Source: Paragyromitra xinjiangensis (Eukaryota > Ascomycota > Pezizomycetes > Pezizales > Discinaceae). From it: a DNA stretch of 64,000 bases. Under the pieces are notes generated by a model that searched no databases, was not told the origin of the DNA, and saw nothing but the letters and a program-made list of their open reading frames with translations. Of the stretch, positions 22,059 through 34,034 are shown piece by piece. The stretch is taken from positions 1,116,001 to 1,180,000 of the forward strand of contig JBCAMK010000022.1 in the NCBI GenBank assembly GCA_038503065.1, written 5' to 3'. The position numbers and the translations under genes were made by a program. Each line of letters opens with the position of its first letter. Positions within the stretch are counted from its first letter, which is position 1.

Positions 22059-23281
22059 ATGAGCATCCCACTCCCCGCCGGAGCCTACGTTATCCGAAAC
22101 AAAAAGACATCATGTGCTGTGACGATCAAAGATGCTGCTTTCTCGAGTTGGTCCTGGGTAATTGTTTCTGAACAGAATGAAACCGAGCTTCGCGATCAAC
22201 AGATATGGTGGGTCGAGCCGTTCCCCAACGGTGACAGCAGCGAAGGAGTGGTATATTCTATTACGAATACATCTAGCGGGAAGGCCCTCGGAGTGAGAGG
22301 CGGGGATGGAACGGAAAGTTAGGATCATCCTCTGCGTTTGTGTTCAGCTAGGAAGCTGATGTTCTTGTCTAGATACGATTGATGCAGGAACATATATCAC
22401 AGCGTCTCCAGGAAACGGCGCGCCTTGGCAGAAATGGAAGATTAAAAGAAGAAGCCAGCATATCGGGAACAAGTAAGTATGCATAGCATCTCGCTTGACC
22501 TCTATCTTGTTCATCTTATATACCGAATCGCTAAATTACTTTTTACCTAAGAACCTATTATAGCATAGAAAGCACTCACAAAGGCCATGTCCTGAGTATT
22601 CCAGATGACGATTTCAAATGGTGTCTCAGCCAACAACGCGTACCAACACCTAGACAAAGCATGCTGCAACAGGTGCTAGAACCGAAACAGCACATGCTAG
22701 CACCTGATAAACATATACTGCAATCTTGGGAGTTCATCGCCCCCAAAGTCGCCATCCCTTGCGGATGGCTCCAAATACAGAATTCAGGGACTGGGGCTCT
22801 CCTAACTCACACTTACCTCTCAAACCCACCCACCCTTATAAACCTCCCTTCCGTTAAACCACCAATCCAATACCGCGAAGGCTGGCATACCCAGTGGACC
22901 CTGATCCCTGCAAAAAGCTATGCATCAAGTACTTCGTTTGCCACGGGAATAAACACATGGCTCATTAGGAATAGGCTTACGAGAGGGTTCCTTAGTAATA
23001 CGACTAAACTCGATAATACGGCTGAACCCAGAATAGCTGCGTGGGAGGCAGATCTGCTCTATTCGGTGGAGAGTGACAAACTCAAATCTGGCCTTGATAT
23101 TGCGGAATATACCTGGAAGCTGGATCTAGACTCAGATCGTCATACTTGGGACATCATAAGTCACAAAACGAAGCATCCGCTTGCACAAGTGCCTAACAGC
23201 AACGGGACCTTCGAGGTCCGCGCCGATAAGGAAATCGCCCAAAGTAAGAACTGGGTTCTTATGTACGTATATTCTGTGTAA
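22059..23281 (+). CDS. Beta-trefoil (ricin-B-like) lectin-like protein, paralogue 3
   Basis: Exons 22059-22317, 22388-22472 and 22552-23281 give 357 residues. The ATG at 22059 (MSIPLPAGAYVIRN) aligns with the starts of the other two copies. An in-frame ATG 42 bases upstream would add 14 residues with no counterpart. Repeat ends are QQIWWVE, WQKWKI, QSWEF, TQWTL, YTWKLDL and KNWVL. Between repeats 3 and 4 this copy has an extra Gln/Pro-rich insertion (about residues 137-157) absent from the others, placed in a surface-loop position. All introns match the paralogues in position and phase. Confidence 0.75.
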
Positions 23282-23499
23282 TCCTACCCGGCAGGATGTG
23301 CTAATGTTAAGCGTCTTGAATCCCAGATCACCATCCGAGGTATATCCGCTTGTATCAGGAGCTAACGTTCCGTTCCGGGATCTTCTATTCCGGAATAGCT
23401 AACGTTAGCCACTCTAGGGTGATCCGCTGGGCCTTACTCTAGTGGTTAATGAATTAATTTGCACATCGCCCAGACGGATATAGTGAGTAAATGTGTAAA

Positions 23500-23820
23500 T
23501 AAATGTACTTCTAGGGGAATGAGTGTTGTAAATGTCCTACATGATTCATTTACCAACTCCTGCTACACATTGCCTGATGCCTTCCCTGGCACTTTTTTAT
23601 ACGCGTTTTCCTCAGTATACATTTGCTTATGCCTTTTCTGATGCTTTTGCTACACACATCACCTGATGCCTTTACTAATTCATTTCCCAAAAAGTTGAGC
23701 CCGAATATATGCTTGAAATGACGATTTTCATTTGTAGAGATGCATTTCCTGGCACATTTACTGATTCTTTAGCTATACGAATATTTGGCAGGGAGAATGA
23801 TGCATTTCTTGATGTATTCA
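23500..23820. repeat. Decayed relative of the GATGCATTT repeat arrays
   Basis: Motifs such as TGATGCCTTTACTAATTCATTT, shortened here to TGATGCCTTTAC, and GATGCATTTCCTGGCAC recur irregularly. They resemble the subterminal arrays of the elements at 43839-44542 and 62703-63079 but are more diverged. No clean termini could be found. Confidence 0.4.
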
Positions 23821-24301
23821 CTTTGGCTGTAGAGTTATGGTCAATTGCCTGAGAGGGGCTTTAGGGGCAAAAAAATTAGTTCTTGAGATCGATAGCCTTG
23901 AGTTAATCTGAGTAGGCTTTGAGGTTAGCTTCGGTTTTTGTTTGGCCTATCATTTAGGGAGATCTAAATGGTGGTGATAGTGCTCGCGTTGAACCCACCA
24001 TTGCTATTAGATAATAGATATGCTGGGTGCCCATAAGTGTAAATCTCCTCGCCCTCGTGACTTCATTCGAAGCATATAATTGATTTAAACACCCTCTGCC
24101 TTTCTCAGTGGTCCCACTGTTTGTGCTTATGGATAACATCATAAAATGTCACTCGTAGATGACTCGGCTTAATGCTTTCCGTGAGGCGGGAAGAGGATCC
24201 ATTTCCCCTGTCTGTGCTGCATCGTGTGGCTTGGTCTCTAGAGCTAAAGAGTCAAAGGTGTCAAGGATCTGATTGGACTTGCAGGGTAAAGTAATATTCT
24301 A

Positions 24302-24397
24302 CTAGGGTTAGGCATAGGAACAGGTCTCACAATTTTTGTATGGTGACCTCGCAGAACGGAAAATTCCGATGTTCCGTCTCCACTACCCTGACCCGAG
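24302..24397. mobile_element. TA-flanked MITE, family C, copy 1
   Basis: This 96-base element begins CTAGGGTTAGG and ends CCTGACCCGAG. The ends are imperfect inverted repeats and both sides are flanked by TA (24300-24301 and 24398-24399), as in Tc1/mariner-type insertions. The core, with TATGGTGACCTCGCAGAACG, is shared with the copy at 33932-34034. Confidence 0.75.
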
Positions 24398-27300
24398 TAG
24401 CAGCAAACTACATGTAGGTTTCGGTTTCCTTATTGTGCTTAACACTAATGAGAAGTTTGAGGGGTCCCGGCTTATGGTTCTCTAATTAGAGTTAAGCGCT
24501 TTGGAATTTCTTCGCGATTAATCATTACTTACAATTGCATATTGCAATTCGATTGTGATACAGTTGGAGATTTATGGCTAACTTGCATCTTGGCGATTCT
24601 CAGATCTGGGTATCCTGCACAATTCCGCCTGGTGACTTTCAAGCTCTCGAGTGTGGCGATCTTACCGAATTAAGGGGGCGCTGTCACTTTTTTCAGGAAT
24701 TTAGGCTGAGGAAAACCTGGTAAGCGGCTGACCCCGGAGCTAAGTCTTCCGCTCACAGGAGTCGCTTGCAGTTAGTGTCACGCGATGGTATACCACATCA
24801 TGCTGTGTCAGCTGTTTTGTGGTTTGATGACTTGGCGGGTGGTATGATGGGTTTAGGGAATATACTTGTATCTTGACTTTTGGCGGTTTTGAGCTACCGT
24901 CTAATTCTAAGAGACTCCGTGGTCTTCATGACACCTATGGCACCAATTTCTCTGAAATTTAATTCATACGTGGGTTTTTTTCTATCAACACAATATTGCA
25001 GAAGGGACGCGCGCTTTGATACCCGGGCTTTTGAACTCCTATTTTATCTCACCATATATTTTCACCCACCCTCACAAACACAACACCTTCCCCACGGTAG
25101 CGAAGACTTTGCTGTTAAGAGTTGGGGCAAAATCTATCGTACCAAATTCTGAACTACCCAACCGCAAAATGGTAAATGTGACCCTAGGCCTATCTTTCTT
25201 GTTCTTTTCTCCTTAGAATCTTAGCTATACTCTGCTTTTACCTGCAATCCGAGCTTCAATAGCCTTGCTAACTGGACATTGAAATATGGTGAGGGCCCTT
25301 GGAAGTGGTATTGGTGTTAACAGAACAGGTAGAATACTGTATTCCACGCAACGAGTATCTATGGAGCTGATGGAGAGAAAAGTGTTTTCTATGAAGCGTG
25401 TCCAGCCACCTGAGTTATAGCGCTCCGAAGCACTGATACCCAGTGTATGGTAGTCAACATAGAAGCGACCAAGTCCTGATTCTTTGTGTTTCTCTAATCG
25501 CCGTCCTACGTTTGCACAAACTGCGTTGGAAAGGCAGTACATAGCCCGTATCACCATCGTCTTAGCCCCAGAGGGAGGCCTCGGAAGGAAGGCTTTAGAG
25601 GGAAGACTTCAAGCATAGAGAGTATTTGGGAGTGCTCGAGGGTGTTTACAATCCGTAACATGTAATTGAAGCTGTGGGGGCTGTCTGTTTGAGATAGTGC
25701 ACTCTTCATTCTCATATATCCTAACACTGCATTCTGCACGATGATGACAAAAAATCTATTTTTTCGGGAGTTCGATTTAAAAGTCCTTGAGTATGTATTA
25801 ATGGGGAATATAGGTTTCTATACCCCCACCCCTGGGTCTCAGGTCCGCTTCCATCTGTTTCCGTATCTATCCTCTACTGACCATTCCTTATTCATCGCGA
25901 TGGGGATATTCCCACTAAGTGCCGATTGGATGCAAAAGGGGATCATAGATAAAGGATATGGATTAGACTGGGTGAGGTATGAATATTGGAGATAGATAGT
26001 CTGTAGCTACGTAGTTTTGTCTTCCCAGTAGTTTTAACGCCAGTCTATCTGCCGTTAGGATTAGTAGATCGATAAAAATACAGGTAGATCCGGTGGCTGG
26101 CTTATACTAATTTTGCTTCTTTGGCTTGAAACCTAGGGTATGTGAAAGCACTACGGGCTTAGTGGTCAGTGATCAGTGACCAGGACTATGGCGCTAGAAA
26201 TGGGACTTGCCCAAAATCACGGCTAGGCTCGCAGATAGAGGGCGTGATGCTGAGATCACGAAATGAAACAATGCATAAGGCCTGGTGAAAACACTCATAC
26301 CCAGCCAAACAATCTCTATCCATATGAAATTACATTATTTCTTGGCTGCCATGGTTTAAACCATTTACCCAAAAATCAAAACTACTTTAGCGCATAAACA
26401 AGTGGCACGAACAACCAAGACCCACTTCTTAAGGAAAACATTTGGATAAGAATCGATCAACACTGCAAATAAAACTTTGCATATCAACATGAATAATAAT
26501 AATGTGTGATATATGAAAATTACCTGCCGCTCGGGTTCCGCGACCCATCTATTGTTTATACCACTTAAGTACCGGAACGTAAAAACCTGTTTTTTTTCCC
26601 TCTAACTATAACAATCCAAGTTTAGCGAGCCGTCGGCATCTAGTTAGTTAGAGAGCAAAGGTTCTTATACTAATGCCAGGCTACAAGTGTCAGAATACAG
26701 GGGTTAGATACCAGGTGGCATGCGCGTACCAAAGGGCCGGAGTGATCGACTTAGCCAATAGGCCGAAATTGATTTCCTAATTGGCGTTTTGTGGCTTGCT
26801 ACGGGTAATATGTCAAGTTTACTCCCAAGCGCGGTCGTTGGGCAAGGAAAGAAAACAACCTGTCAAAGATCTTTCGGCTGCAGTTGATGGTCCGAAATCT
26901 GTGCTACATGAGATCTGGTTTTACTCGCAGGGAATCAAGCCTTCTCGGCCCAGGATATACGCAAGGGGTAAATACAATTAACGATGTGGTCCATAAACAC
27001 TGGGGAAGCAGCCTCATAAATTATAGGATGCATGAGTCCTGGGATCGCGGGAGAAAAAACAGGGAAGTAGAGAAACTTTCTGAAATATGCCGAGATTCTT
27101 GTAAATAGAGATAATAGCTGTAGTGTGTGGCGAAGGTGCACGGTGGGAGATGCATTGGAGATTTGGATTCGTTGTCGATTCCCCGATGAACGAGGTGTTG
27201 TTTGTATGGTGCTCATGTACCGAACCCAACACACTAGTGTCTTGGTGTAGGGGCTAATATCCGATACAGGAGAATTGTTGGTGATCCTTTGTTCCCCTGG

Positions 27301-28886
27301 TACAGTGCCAGTTTTGACAGCACCCAAACCAGCTTAAGTTCGCTATGGATAACAATCCCTGCGATCTGATACCAAATCTTCCTACAGGTTGGCCGCCTTG
27401 TGGTACCCTTACCCTGGCCAAAGCCAAGCCCAGAAGGTCCCCTAGACACCAGGTAACATAGGAAAATCTACTTCCCCCAAAAGGCTTAACCTCAGCTGCG
27501 TTTGGCCACAAATGCTGTACTACACCGGTACCTATATTCCGCATGTACGCCATGTCAGAGATTAAGCCCGAACTAATCTATTAGCGAGGCTGCTATCGCG
27601 TATATAGATTCGTTGCACTTACAACGTCATATTTAAGTCATAGGACTTTTAATTTTCTACCTTCGTGGTAGTAAATTTCTTTGCCCGCCTGCGGAGGCCG
27701 GTCCGCACCACCTCTGAAATAAAATTGATTATTGTAGGTACTCGAGATACGATCTAGATTGCTATCGAGTCACGAATTAACACTCGTAGGGTTAAGAAGT
27801 AGGGTCTAGATCTTTCTGAAAGGGGGAGAACAGTTCGGTGTATTCTGAGATAGTCACTGCTCCGACATCTCGAAATAGGAGTTAGATCTCTCTATAGCGA
27901 TCATTTCTTGGAGAAGGAATACTTTTCCAAGGAAATATTTATCCTCATAACCGCTTCGTCCTTCCAGGGGATTCAGTTCAATCCGAAACACCATAGCTAC
28001 ATATGCACTAGTGCATTGAAACTACCGACTAACAGCCAGTATCAGACCTATACCGCCAGTAAGGCTTTCTTACGGCGCCTCCGATCTCGTTTCTATAGCT
28101 AGACGAGCTTAGTTTCCAGGAAATCTCACACTAGTTATATTTTTATCATGGTTAGTATTGTTTTCATCATAGCTGCAAAAGGGAGCAGAATTATGTAGTT
28201 TTAGAACATATTAGATAGATTTTAACTGCGCGAATTTGAAAGTATCTTCTCGGAGAAGATATTTCAACGCAAATGGGCCTTTGCTCGTTGGGATCCAGAC
28301 TTGGAAAGTCAATGATCGGCTGCACGTAACCAATTCTGGCTATGCTTGTTGTTGTCTTCAAGGTTCTCGAGATTGAACGTTGATCTCATGCAGGAACTTG
28401 GACATGGATGAATGAATAGGATGGAAATGAACCGCGATGTACATCAAAAGTTAGTTTTATCGCTACTTCATACGTTGACTAACTTACTCGCTTCAACTAA
28501 AAGGCCCGCATCAAAGGTGGAAGGACTGGTCTTGAGATATTCCATAGACATTAAATCTTATTGAGTATCGAAAAACCTCGAGCTAAAGTTCGGGGGACTT
28601 AGTCTTGCAAACCCTCACAATTTGATCTATGCAGACTCATTGCTTATTCCTCCAAACTTCCTTGAATAACTCAAAGCCTGTACCTCGGTCATCCCGCATG
28701 GTATAGAGTTTTTCAGGTTTAATTTCGGTACATTGGGCCCGGCATTTATGTGTGATGATGGTGTTAAGCTTCGCTGGTAGATACATCTGGTAACGTACCG
28801 GAAAACTCCGTGTCAAACGGATCGCAAAACCCGAGCACTGCACTGAACTGACCGCGCTGATAGTATTCATATACAGAATTCTTCTC

Positions 28887-28894
28887 TATATAAG
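28887..28894 (+). promoter_or_regulatory. TATA box
   Basis: TATATAAG lies 132 bases upstream of the ATG at 29026. A C- and T-rich leader typical of well-expressed fungal genes follows it. Confidence 0.6.
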
Positions 28895-29025
28895 ATGCTT
28901 CTTCCTCCCCCCATCAGTCAATTCTCCATCCCGCTCCTCACACTCAGTTCCTCATACAGCTTCTCTATCAACTTCTCGGCCCAATCTTCTCACCAGGAAA
29001 CCACTCGATCCACTCTATTTTCAAA

Positions 29026-29720
29026 ATGAAGACCTTCAGCATCTTTTCTGCCGCTATTGCCCTCTTCGGCATTTTCGCCGCTGCTTCTCCTGTTGCCACC
29101 CCGTCGACTTTGGTTGCTCGCGGTGATGAACAGGGACAGCCTATTGTCGATGTTCTTACCAGCTACGGTCCTAAGTTTGATGCCTGTCACGCGAAATACA
29201 GTATGGGTTTTCCATCGTTGGGGTGTACCTCCTTTCTGGTGACTGACTGTTTTCACAGAGACTATCTGCGCGGACAAGTGCTCCCAGACTGATATTACCA
29301 AGTGGGGGGGTGAGGTTGCGGATATCTGTACTGCTCTCATTGTCGATCTCAATATCCAAATCAAGCTCCTCCCTGCTGGCTGGAAGTTTATCGATGCCAG
29401 CATCGTTGTCAAACTAGTTGCCGAGATCCTTGTTGCTATCAACATTATCCTCGCCTTCCTTCTTTCGAAATGCGGTCTTCGTGAGTAGCTCCCTCATCCA
29501 CTATTCTCACTTTGAAAACTAGCTAACAATACCAGTTGGTGGTCTTCTCTCTATCGTCATCACTCTTGTCCTTAGCCTCTTAGGCGGCCTTAAGTTCCAG
29601 CTCGGAAGCTTAATCGCTTGCCTTCTTGTGGTCGTCGACAATCTCCTTGCCTTGGTTCTTGCACTTGTCGCAAGCCTGCTTGGCACTGCTACCTGCTTTG
29701 TGTGCTCCCTTCTCGCCTAG
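29026..29720 (+). CDS. Small signal-peptide protein with hydrophobic helices
   Basis: Exons 29026-29200, 29259-29480 and 29536-29720 splice in phase to 193 residues. Residues 1-21 (MKTFSIFSAAIALFGIFAAA) form a clear signal peptide. A short hydrophilic stretch with a cysteine cluster (DACHAKYKTICADKCSQ) follows, then two to three long hydrophobic segments in the C-terminal half (LVAEILVAINIILAFLL and two Leu/Val-rich helices). The combination of signal peptide, compact Cys cluster and hydrophobic tail resembles small secreted or cell-surface proteins of filamentous fungi, but I recognise no named family. A TATA box and pyrimidine-rich leader suggest high or regulated expression. Neighbours give no clue, as it stands alone in a repeat-rich stretch. 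Confidence 0.75.
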
Positions 29721-31197
29721 AGTATTCGTTTCTACGAAGAGCACAAAGGTATGGGATTTTATTGGATAGGTGATGGGCGTTAGCAACCCCTTCACCTTTC
29801 CATTGGGCTCCTTTTCTTGTGGTATTTCATTATTTATTGGTGGAAGGGAGAAGTGATAGGAAGCAAAGGTTATGTGTGCGGAAAGGAATAAACTGGGAGT
29901 TTTTTATTATTTTCTTTTGGGAGGTCCTCGGCCATTATCAGATGTACTAGTATCTCAATGAGGATCTCAGGATACCAATTTTTAAAAAAACCTTTTACAA
30001 ACTGAGAAATATTTTCAGACAAATGAGCATAAATTAGATTCGACCGTTAGCACTATTGTCTATCCCGCCCCCGGCAGGACCTGAATCCATGTCACGGCGA
30101 GGTTGGAAATGTGTGGACGGATTGTTTTGCCGTGGGCCTCTGCTTTGCGGACTAGTGTAGGTAGGCTTAACCACCTTTCAATTAGCTATTGGACATGACA
30201 AAAATCTTAATCCATGAGATTATGTAAGGGCATGAGGGGAGGCGGGAAATAAATACAGTAACCTCAGTTAGTGAGTTAGTACGTACCAATGGAGCGATCC
30301 TTTCTATGGTTGTCCATTTCATTACGATGATATCCCTTCTCTTAGGCTGTTGGATAGGCGATTACGCTAGTAGTTAGTGTGTTGGCTAACGCCCAAAGTA
30401 TGATGGCTTGTGTAACAGCATTGTCCCACCGAGTGATTATCTGTGACACAATTGCAACGTGGCTGTGCTAGAAAAAAACTTCACACAAATAAGACCCCCT
30501 CGGCAAGTAGTAAGGAGCCAAAATAAACAAAAAGAAAAATCAGGCAGTGACTTATGACTGACCAACTGAGGAAGGCTGCCAGGTTCAAGTGCCGGAGCTG
30601 TGCTAAGCCTCTCAGAGTCTAGGCAAAAGCAGATCTCCATATCCTGGTGGCGATCTGAAGATACAAGAATTGGCTACAACAGTAACAGTGCTTTTTCAAA
30701 GCAAAAGCTATTTTCCCTAGCGTTTCCCCCCATCACCGTATATTGCCTACCAAAACGAGGTCGTCGCTTAGCCATCGTTAACTAATCTCATGCGGGTATA
30801 CATTCTTAAATGATTACTTCGTTTCGCCGAGACAAATATATGTATCGGGGCTATGACCAACGTAGGAAGCTTTGGCCGTCACATAAATCTACATTTCATT
30901 GGCGTTATTCGAGTTGGGTGCCAGGAGGGGGTGCCGGGAGGTTTTCAGATCTCAGCAAGCATGCCTTATGCCCCACCAAGATCGGGGGCTAATTTTTAAC
31001 AGCTGCATGCATCTCTGACGCCACCACCACCATGCCCGACAGAGCGCGCATACATATGATAATGGTTGGGGTTCCACAACATTTCAATTTTATGTCTCAG
31101 AACAATATATCGAGAATTGAATTCCCATGATACTTGTACCTTGTATGCGAGACCTGACCTTAAGTGTAAGCTTCCTGTAAGATGGGTAACTTATTAG

Positions 31198-31863
31198 GCT
31201 GTATATGTTCTGACCCGTATTCCAAGGATGCCCATTTTAAAATGGGTTGACCCGTTTTAAAACAGGAGCACTTTGAGTATCGGCCGACCCATATGCAAAG
31301 TGAAACTAAGAGATGGCCGATATTCAAAATTTCTTCTCCAACCACTATCTTACACTCTTGCAACTTCAACCTATCTAGCCGTAATATATAAATAAACCCT
31401 GAGTTCCCTTCTATCATATACTACCAGTAGTGAGCAAGGTAGGCTCATTCCCATCCCCTACTGCCTATGGCTACTGCATGGTACGCAGCAAGCTGTGTGT
31501 ATGGTTTGGGGTTGGTTATGAGACTAGAGCAAAGGTGCAGACTCCCTCCGGGTGTAAACCACCCCCTCCCACCACGTAGGTGTACAACATAAAGATATCT
31601 TTATTTTATCCCCATCACTGCACACCCACCTAGAGATAATACTGCACCATAAAGGGCTTAATATTTCAATTAATAGGTTGTGAGACAGCTGAACCTTTGC
31701 TCACTCTTTGAATATCGGCCACCTCTTAGCTTCACTTTGAATATGGGTCGGCCGATGTTCAAAGTGCTCCTATTTTAAAACAGGTCAACCCATTTTCAAA
31801 GTGGCCTAACCCGTTTTAAAACGGGCATCCTTGGAATACGGGTCAGAACATATATATTACAGC
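31198..31863. mobile_element. Foldback element with long compound inverted repeats
   Basis: The left arm (31198-31327) and right arm (31707-31863) are inverted copies of each other. Both begin GGCTGTA, then TGTTCTGACCCGTATTCCAA. The right arm has about 30 extra bases. Each arm is itself built from palindromes of the type CCC(A/G)TTTTAAAA(T/C)GGG plus CACTTTGA and CGGCCGACCCATAT blocks. The 380-base centre has no coding frame and contains a diverged copy of the 49-bp unit at 31440. No clear target duplication was found. Confidence 0.8.
31440..31488 (-). repeat. 49-bp unit, diverged copy
   Basis: The first 37 bases, starting TAGGCTCATTCCCATCCCC, match the unit at 44831 with a single difference (CTACTG for CTGCTG). 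The remaining end is diverged. It lies inside the foldback element, so it probably inserted there later. Confidence 0.6.
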
Positions 31864-33426
31864 CGCGTTCTAAAAGTCTTTGTACCCTCCCTACTACCAA
31901 ACTCAACCACTAGCGAATTGTAGCCGTAGTTTCTGCAGAAGGCAATCAAAGAAAGGGTGGGATGTTATTTAGTATGTCAATATTCGTATATCTTTCTTCT
32001 TTTAATTACTGTTCTCTAGTTTGGTTTATGTAGTTGTAGTATTGTCAGATTACCAGGGATGCAAAGACCTTTGGAACGCGGCTGTACTTTCGGATTTTCA
32101 TAGACTATATCCATATCTCCGAGTATGCATGCGTCCGAGATAGCATTTCAGATATCATATAATATACACACTTCACACGATCGGGAGCGCGGTGAGAAGA
32201 GCCTTGGATCGTCTCTCAGCCTTGCCCGTGCGTGCAGCGCAACCGCAAGATTCTGGGGATGGCGGTAAGGACAAGTTTGGCATCTTGTTTTGCGTATGGT
32301 ATTTTCCACTCTACCGAAGTTCTGCAGTCGGCGTATCCGTACTTCCCTAATAAACTGTTACGTGCATGATTTCCCCGAGACGCACAGCTAGTTCTAGTGC
32401 TTGTGAGATGTGATCCTTCTATCTTCCCCTTTGGCTCCCATCTCACGGAATTTCCCATCCCCCTTTACCCTTGATTTCAATGCCGCTGCTCCGTTTTAGT
32501 AGACTACTGGCCTACAGGTTTCCTAAAAACATGATCGATCTCCTTCAAAGCTATTGTATTTGATCCTGGTTTATTCGTCCCGGGCCGTGGGAACCCGAAA
32601 ACGTGGGCTGAATGCATAGTCCTGACTAACTAGAGGCCGAGGCTTTACCTAACCACCCAACCTACCAGTCATCTTGCCGGTGCGTCCTCGGTACTTACAG
32701 CGCTGCGGGCGAAGGGGTGAGGTGTGGTGGTGCAGTAAAAGACGCAGATTTCCTGCCTCGGTACATGGTATCGATCTCTAGAAGGTCCAATGAACGTCTA
32801 GCTAGCCAAGAGTGCTAAATACAGGGGATAGATCTGGTCTATCTGGTAGATGGGGAGGTTCAACCAAGCTTGGGTTCTTCGAGTGAAGAGTTACATTATC
32901 TGCTAGCCGTCGCGAAGGTTATCCTAGCACTTGCTACATCGGTGGCTGTTAGGAGGCTGGCTGGCCTCATTTAGGGACATACATGTAATTAAGGACCTCT
33001 TTGCCCTAAGATCATTCCAGGCTCGGGGTTCTATTCTGAGCATAGGTGATTCAGCAACGTCATTCATCTTAACTGGCTAGTTTCAAAACCGAAATCCCAC
33101 TAAATCTTAGGGAAAGACGAGACTAGGCCAGTGCTTGCCTTTAACTAGAGAAATGAAGCCGCTTCAGTTGGCAATGGTAACCAGCAGCGCTGACACTGCC
33201 AGACATCCGATCCCGAACGGATCGGCTGGGCGTTGACTGTAGGCAGACGACTCAAAGCTCAAATCCCGCCAGCCCCTTTAAACAAGAGGAACACGCACAA
33301 AACTGGCATCTTCTCCTCTATGGTACCTGCCACAAATCATCTGGTGGAATACTCCATCTAGGTATTATTGGGCTCAGTACAGATTCAACAGAGCTGTGGT
33401 CGATTTATCACCATATTGGGAGTGGG

Positions 33427-33590
33427 AGGCCCACCTAGCCGGACGGACGGACGGATCAGCCCGGATGGAAATCACCAGTCGGACTGAGGCCGGCTGCGGT
33501 CCGCTACGGACTAGAGTAGACGGACTAGCTTGGCGCTCTCGAGCCGCGGTCAACTATTCTCGGACTGGGTGGCTGGACCCACTCAGTGGC
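33427..33590 (+). repeat. GC-rich patch with recurrent CGGAC motif
   Basis: GGACGGACGGACGG is followed by at least four further separate CGGACT/CGGACC-type motifs within 160 bases. The local GC content is far above the flanks. I cannot assign it; a decayed tandem array is the simplest explanation. Confidence 0.4.
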
Positions 33591-33931
33591 AGTGCCAGAA
33601 ATACACTGGCTATGGCCGATGTCAACAGCGCCCTCCTTCAAAATTCCCCAAAACATTGCTCCTGCTCTTTCATACCGCTCTCCCCTAATATACATGTAGT
33701 TACACTGCCAGTGGTTATCTCCCATCATCATCTCTTAGCGGGGGGTTTCTTTAGAGTTACATGCATCTTGTCTCGTTATTCTGAGGTTACCCTACATGCA
33801 CATGGTCACATAAAGCCACAGCCCACTTCATACCAACTCTAGTGTAGCGTCGGGCCGTATCCTCCCAGTAACGGTACCTACCAGCATGGCTTGGCACCTA
33901 GTTGTAAACACCAAGCCTCGGTTGCATTATA

Positions 33932-34034
33932 CTAGGGCCAGACATATGGGGATGGAACAGGTCTCACACTTCTTGTATGGTGACCTCGCAGAACGGAAAA
34001 TTCCGGTGTTCCATCTCCACTACCCTGACCCGAG
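33932..34034. mobile_element. TA-flanked MITE, family C, copy 2
   Basis: This 103-base copy of the element at 24302 begins CTAGGGCCAGA and ends CCCTGACCCGAG. The left flank is TA; the right flank is now CA, consistent with one mutation of the duplicated TA. The core is nearly identical to copy 1 over about 70 bases, with mostly transition differences. Confidence 0.7.

Larger units (their letters stand above)
23282..29025. other. Gene-poor repeat region
   Basis: Nearly 6 kb contains no supported gene. It holds a palindromic patch (23360-23405, GCTAACGTT...AACGTTAGC), a decayed GATGC/CATTT-type array (about 23500-23820) and a TA-flanked MITE (24302-24397). A weak, possibly degraded minus-strand coding trace lies at 25225-25739, where two open frames overlap but no family is recognisable. 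The final 140 bases form the promoter of the gene at 29026. Confidence 0.5.

Noticed and set aside
25225..25739. Two overlapping minus-strand open frames that might form a spliced gene
   Set aside because: I could not find a phase-consistent splice joining them or a family match; at most a degraded coding remnant.
33222..33275. tRNA-like 3' sequence (CTCAAATCCCGCCAGCCCC) with a possible acceptor stem
   Set aside because: The distance between candidate stem halves is about 39 bases, too short for a tRNA, and no D-arm or anticodon arm can be formed.
33396..33842. Open frame of 148 codons over the GC-rich CGGAC patch
   Set aside because: It arises from the repeat composition, has no start context and no recognisable domain.
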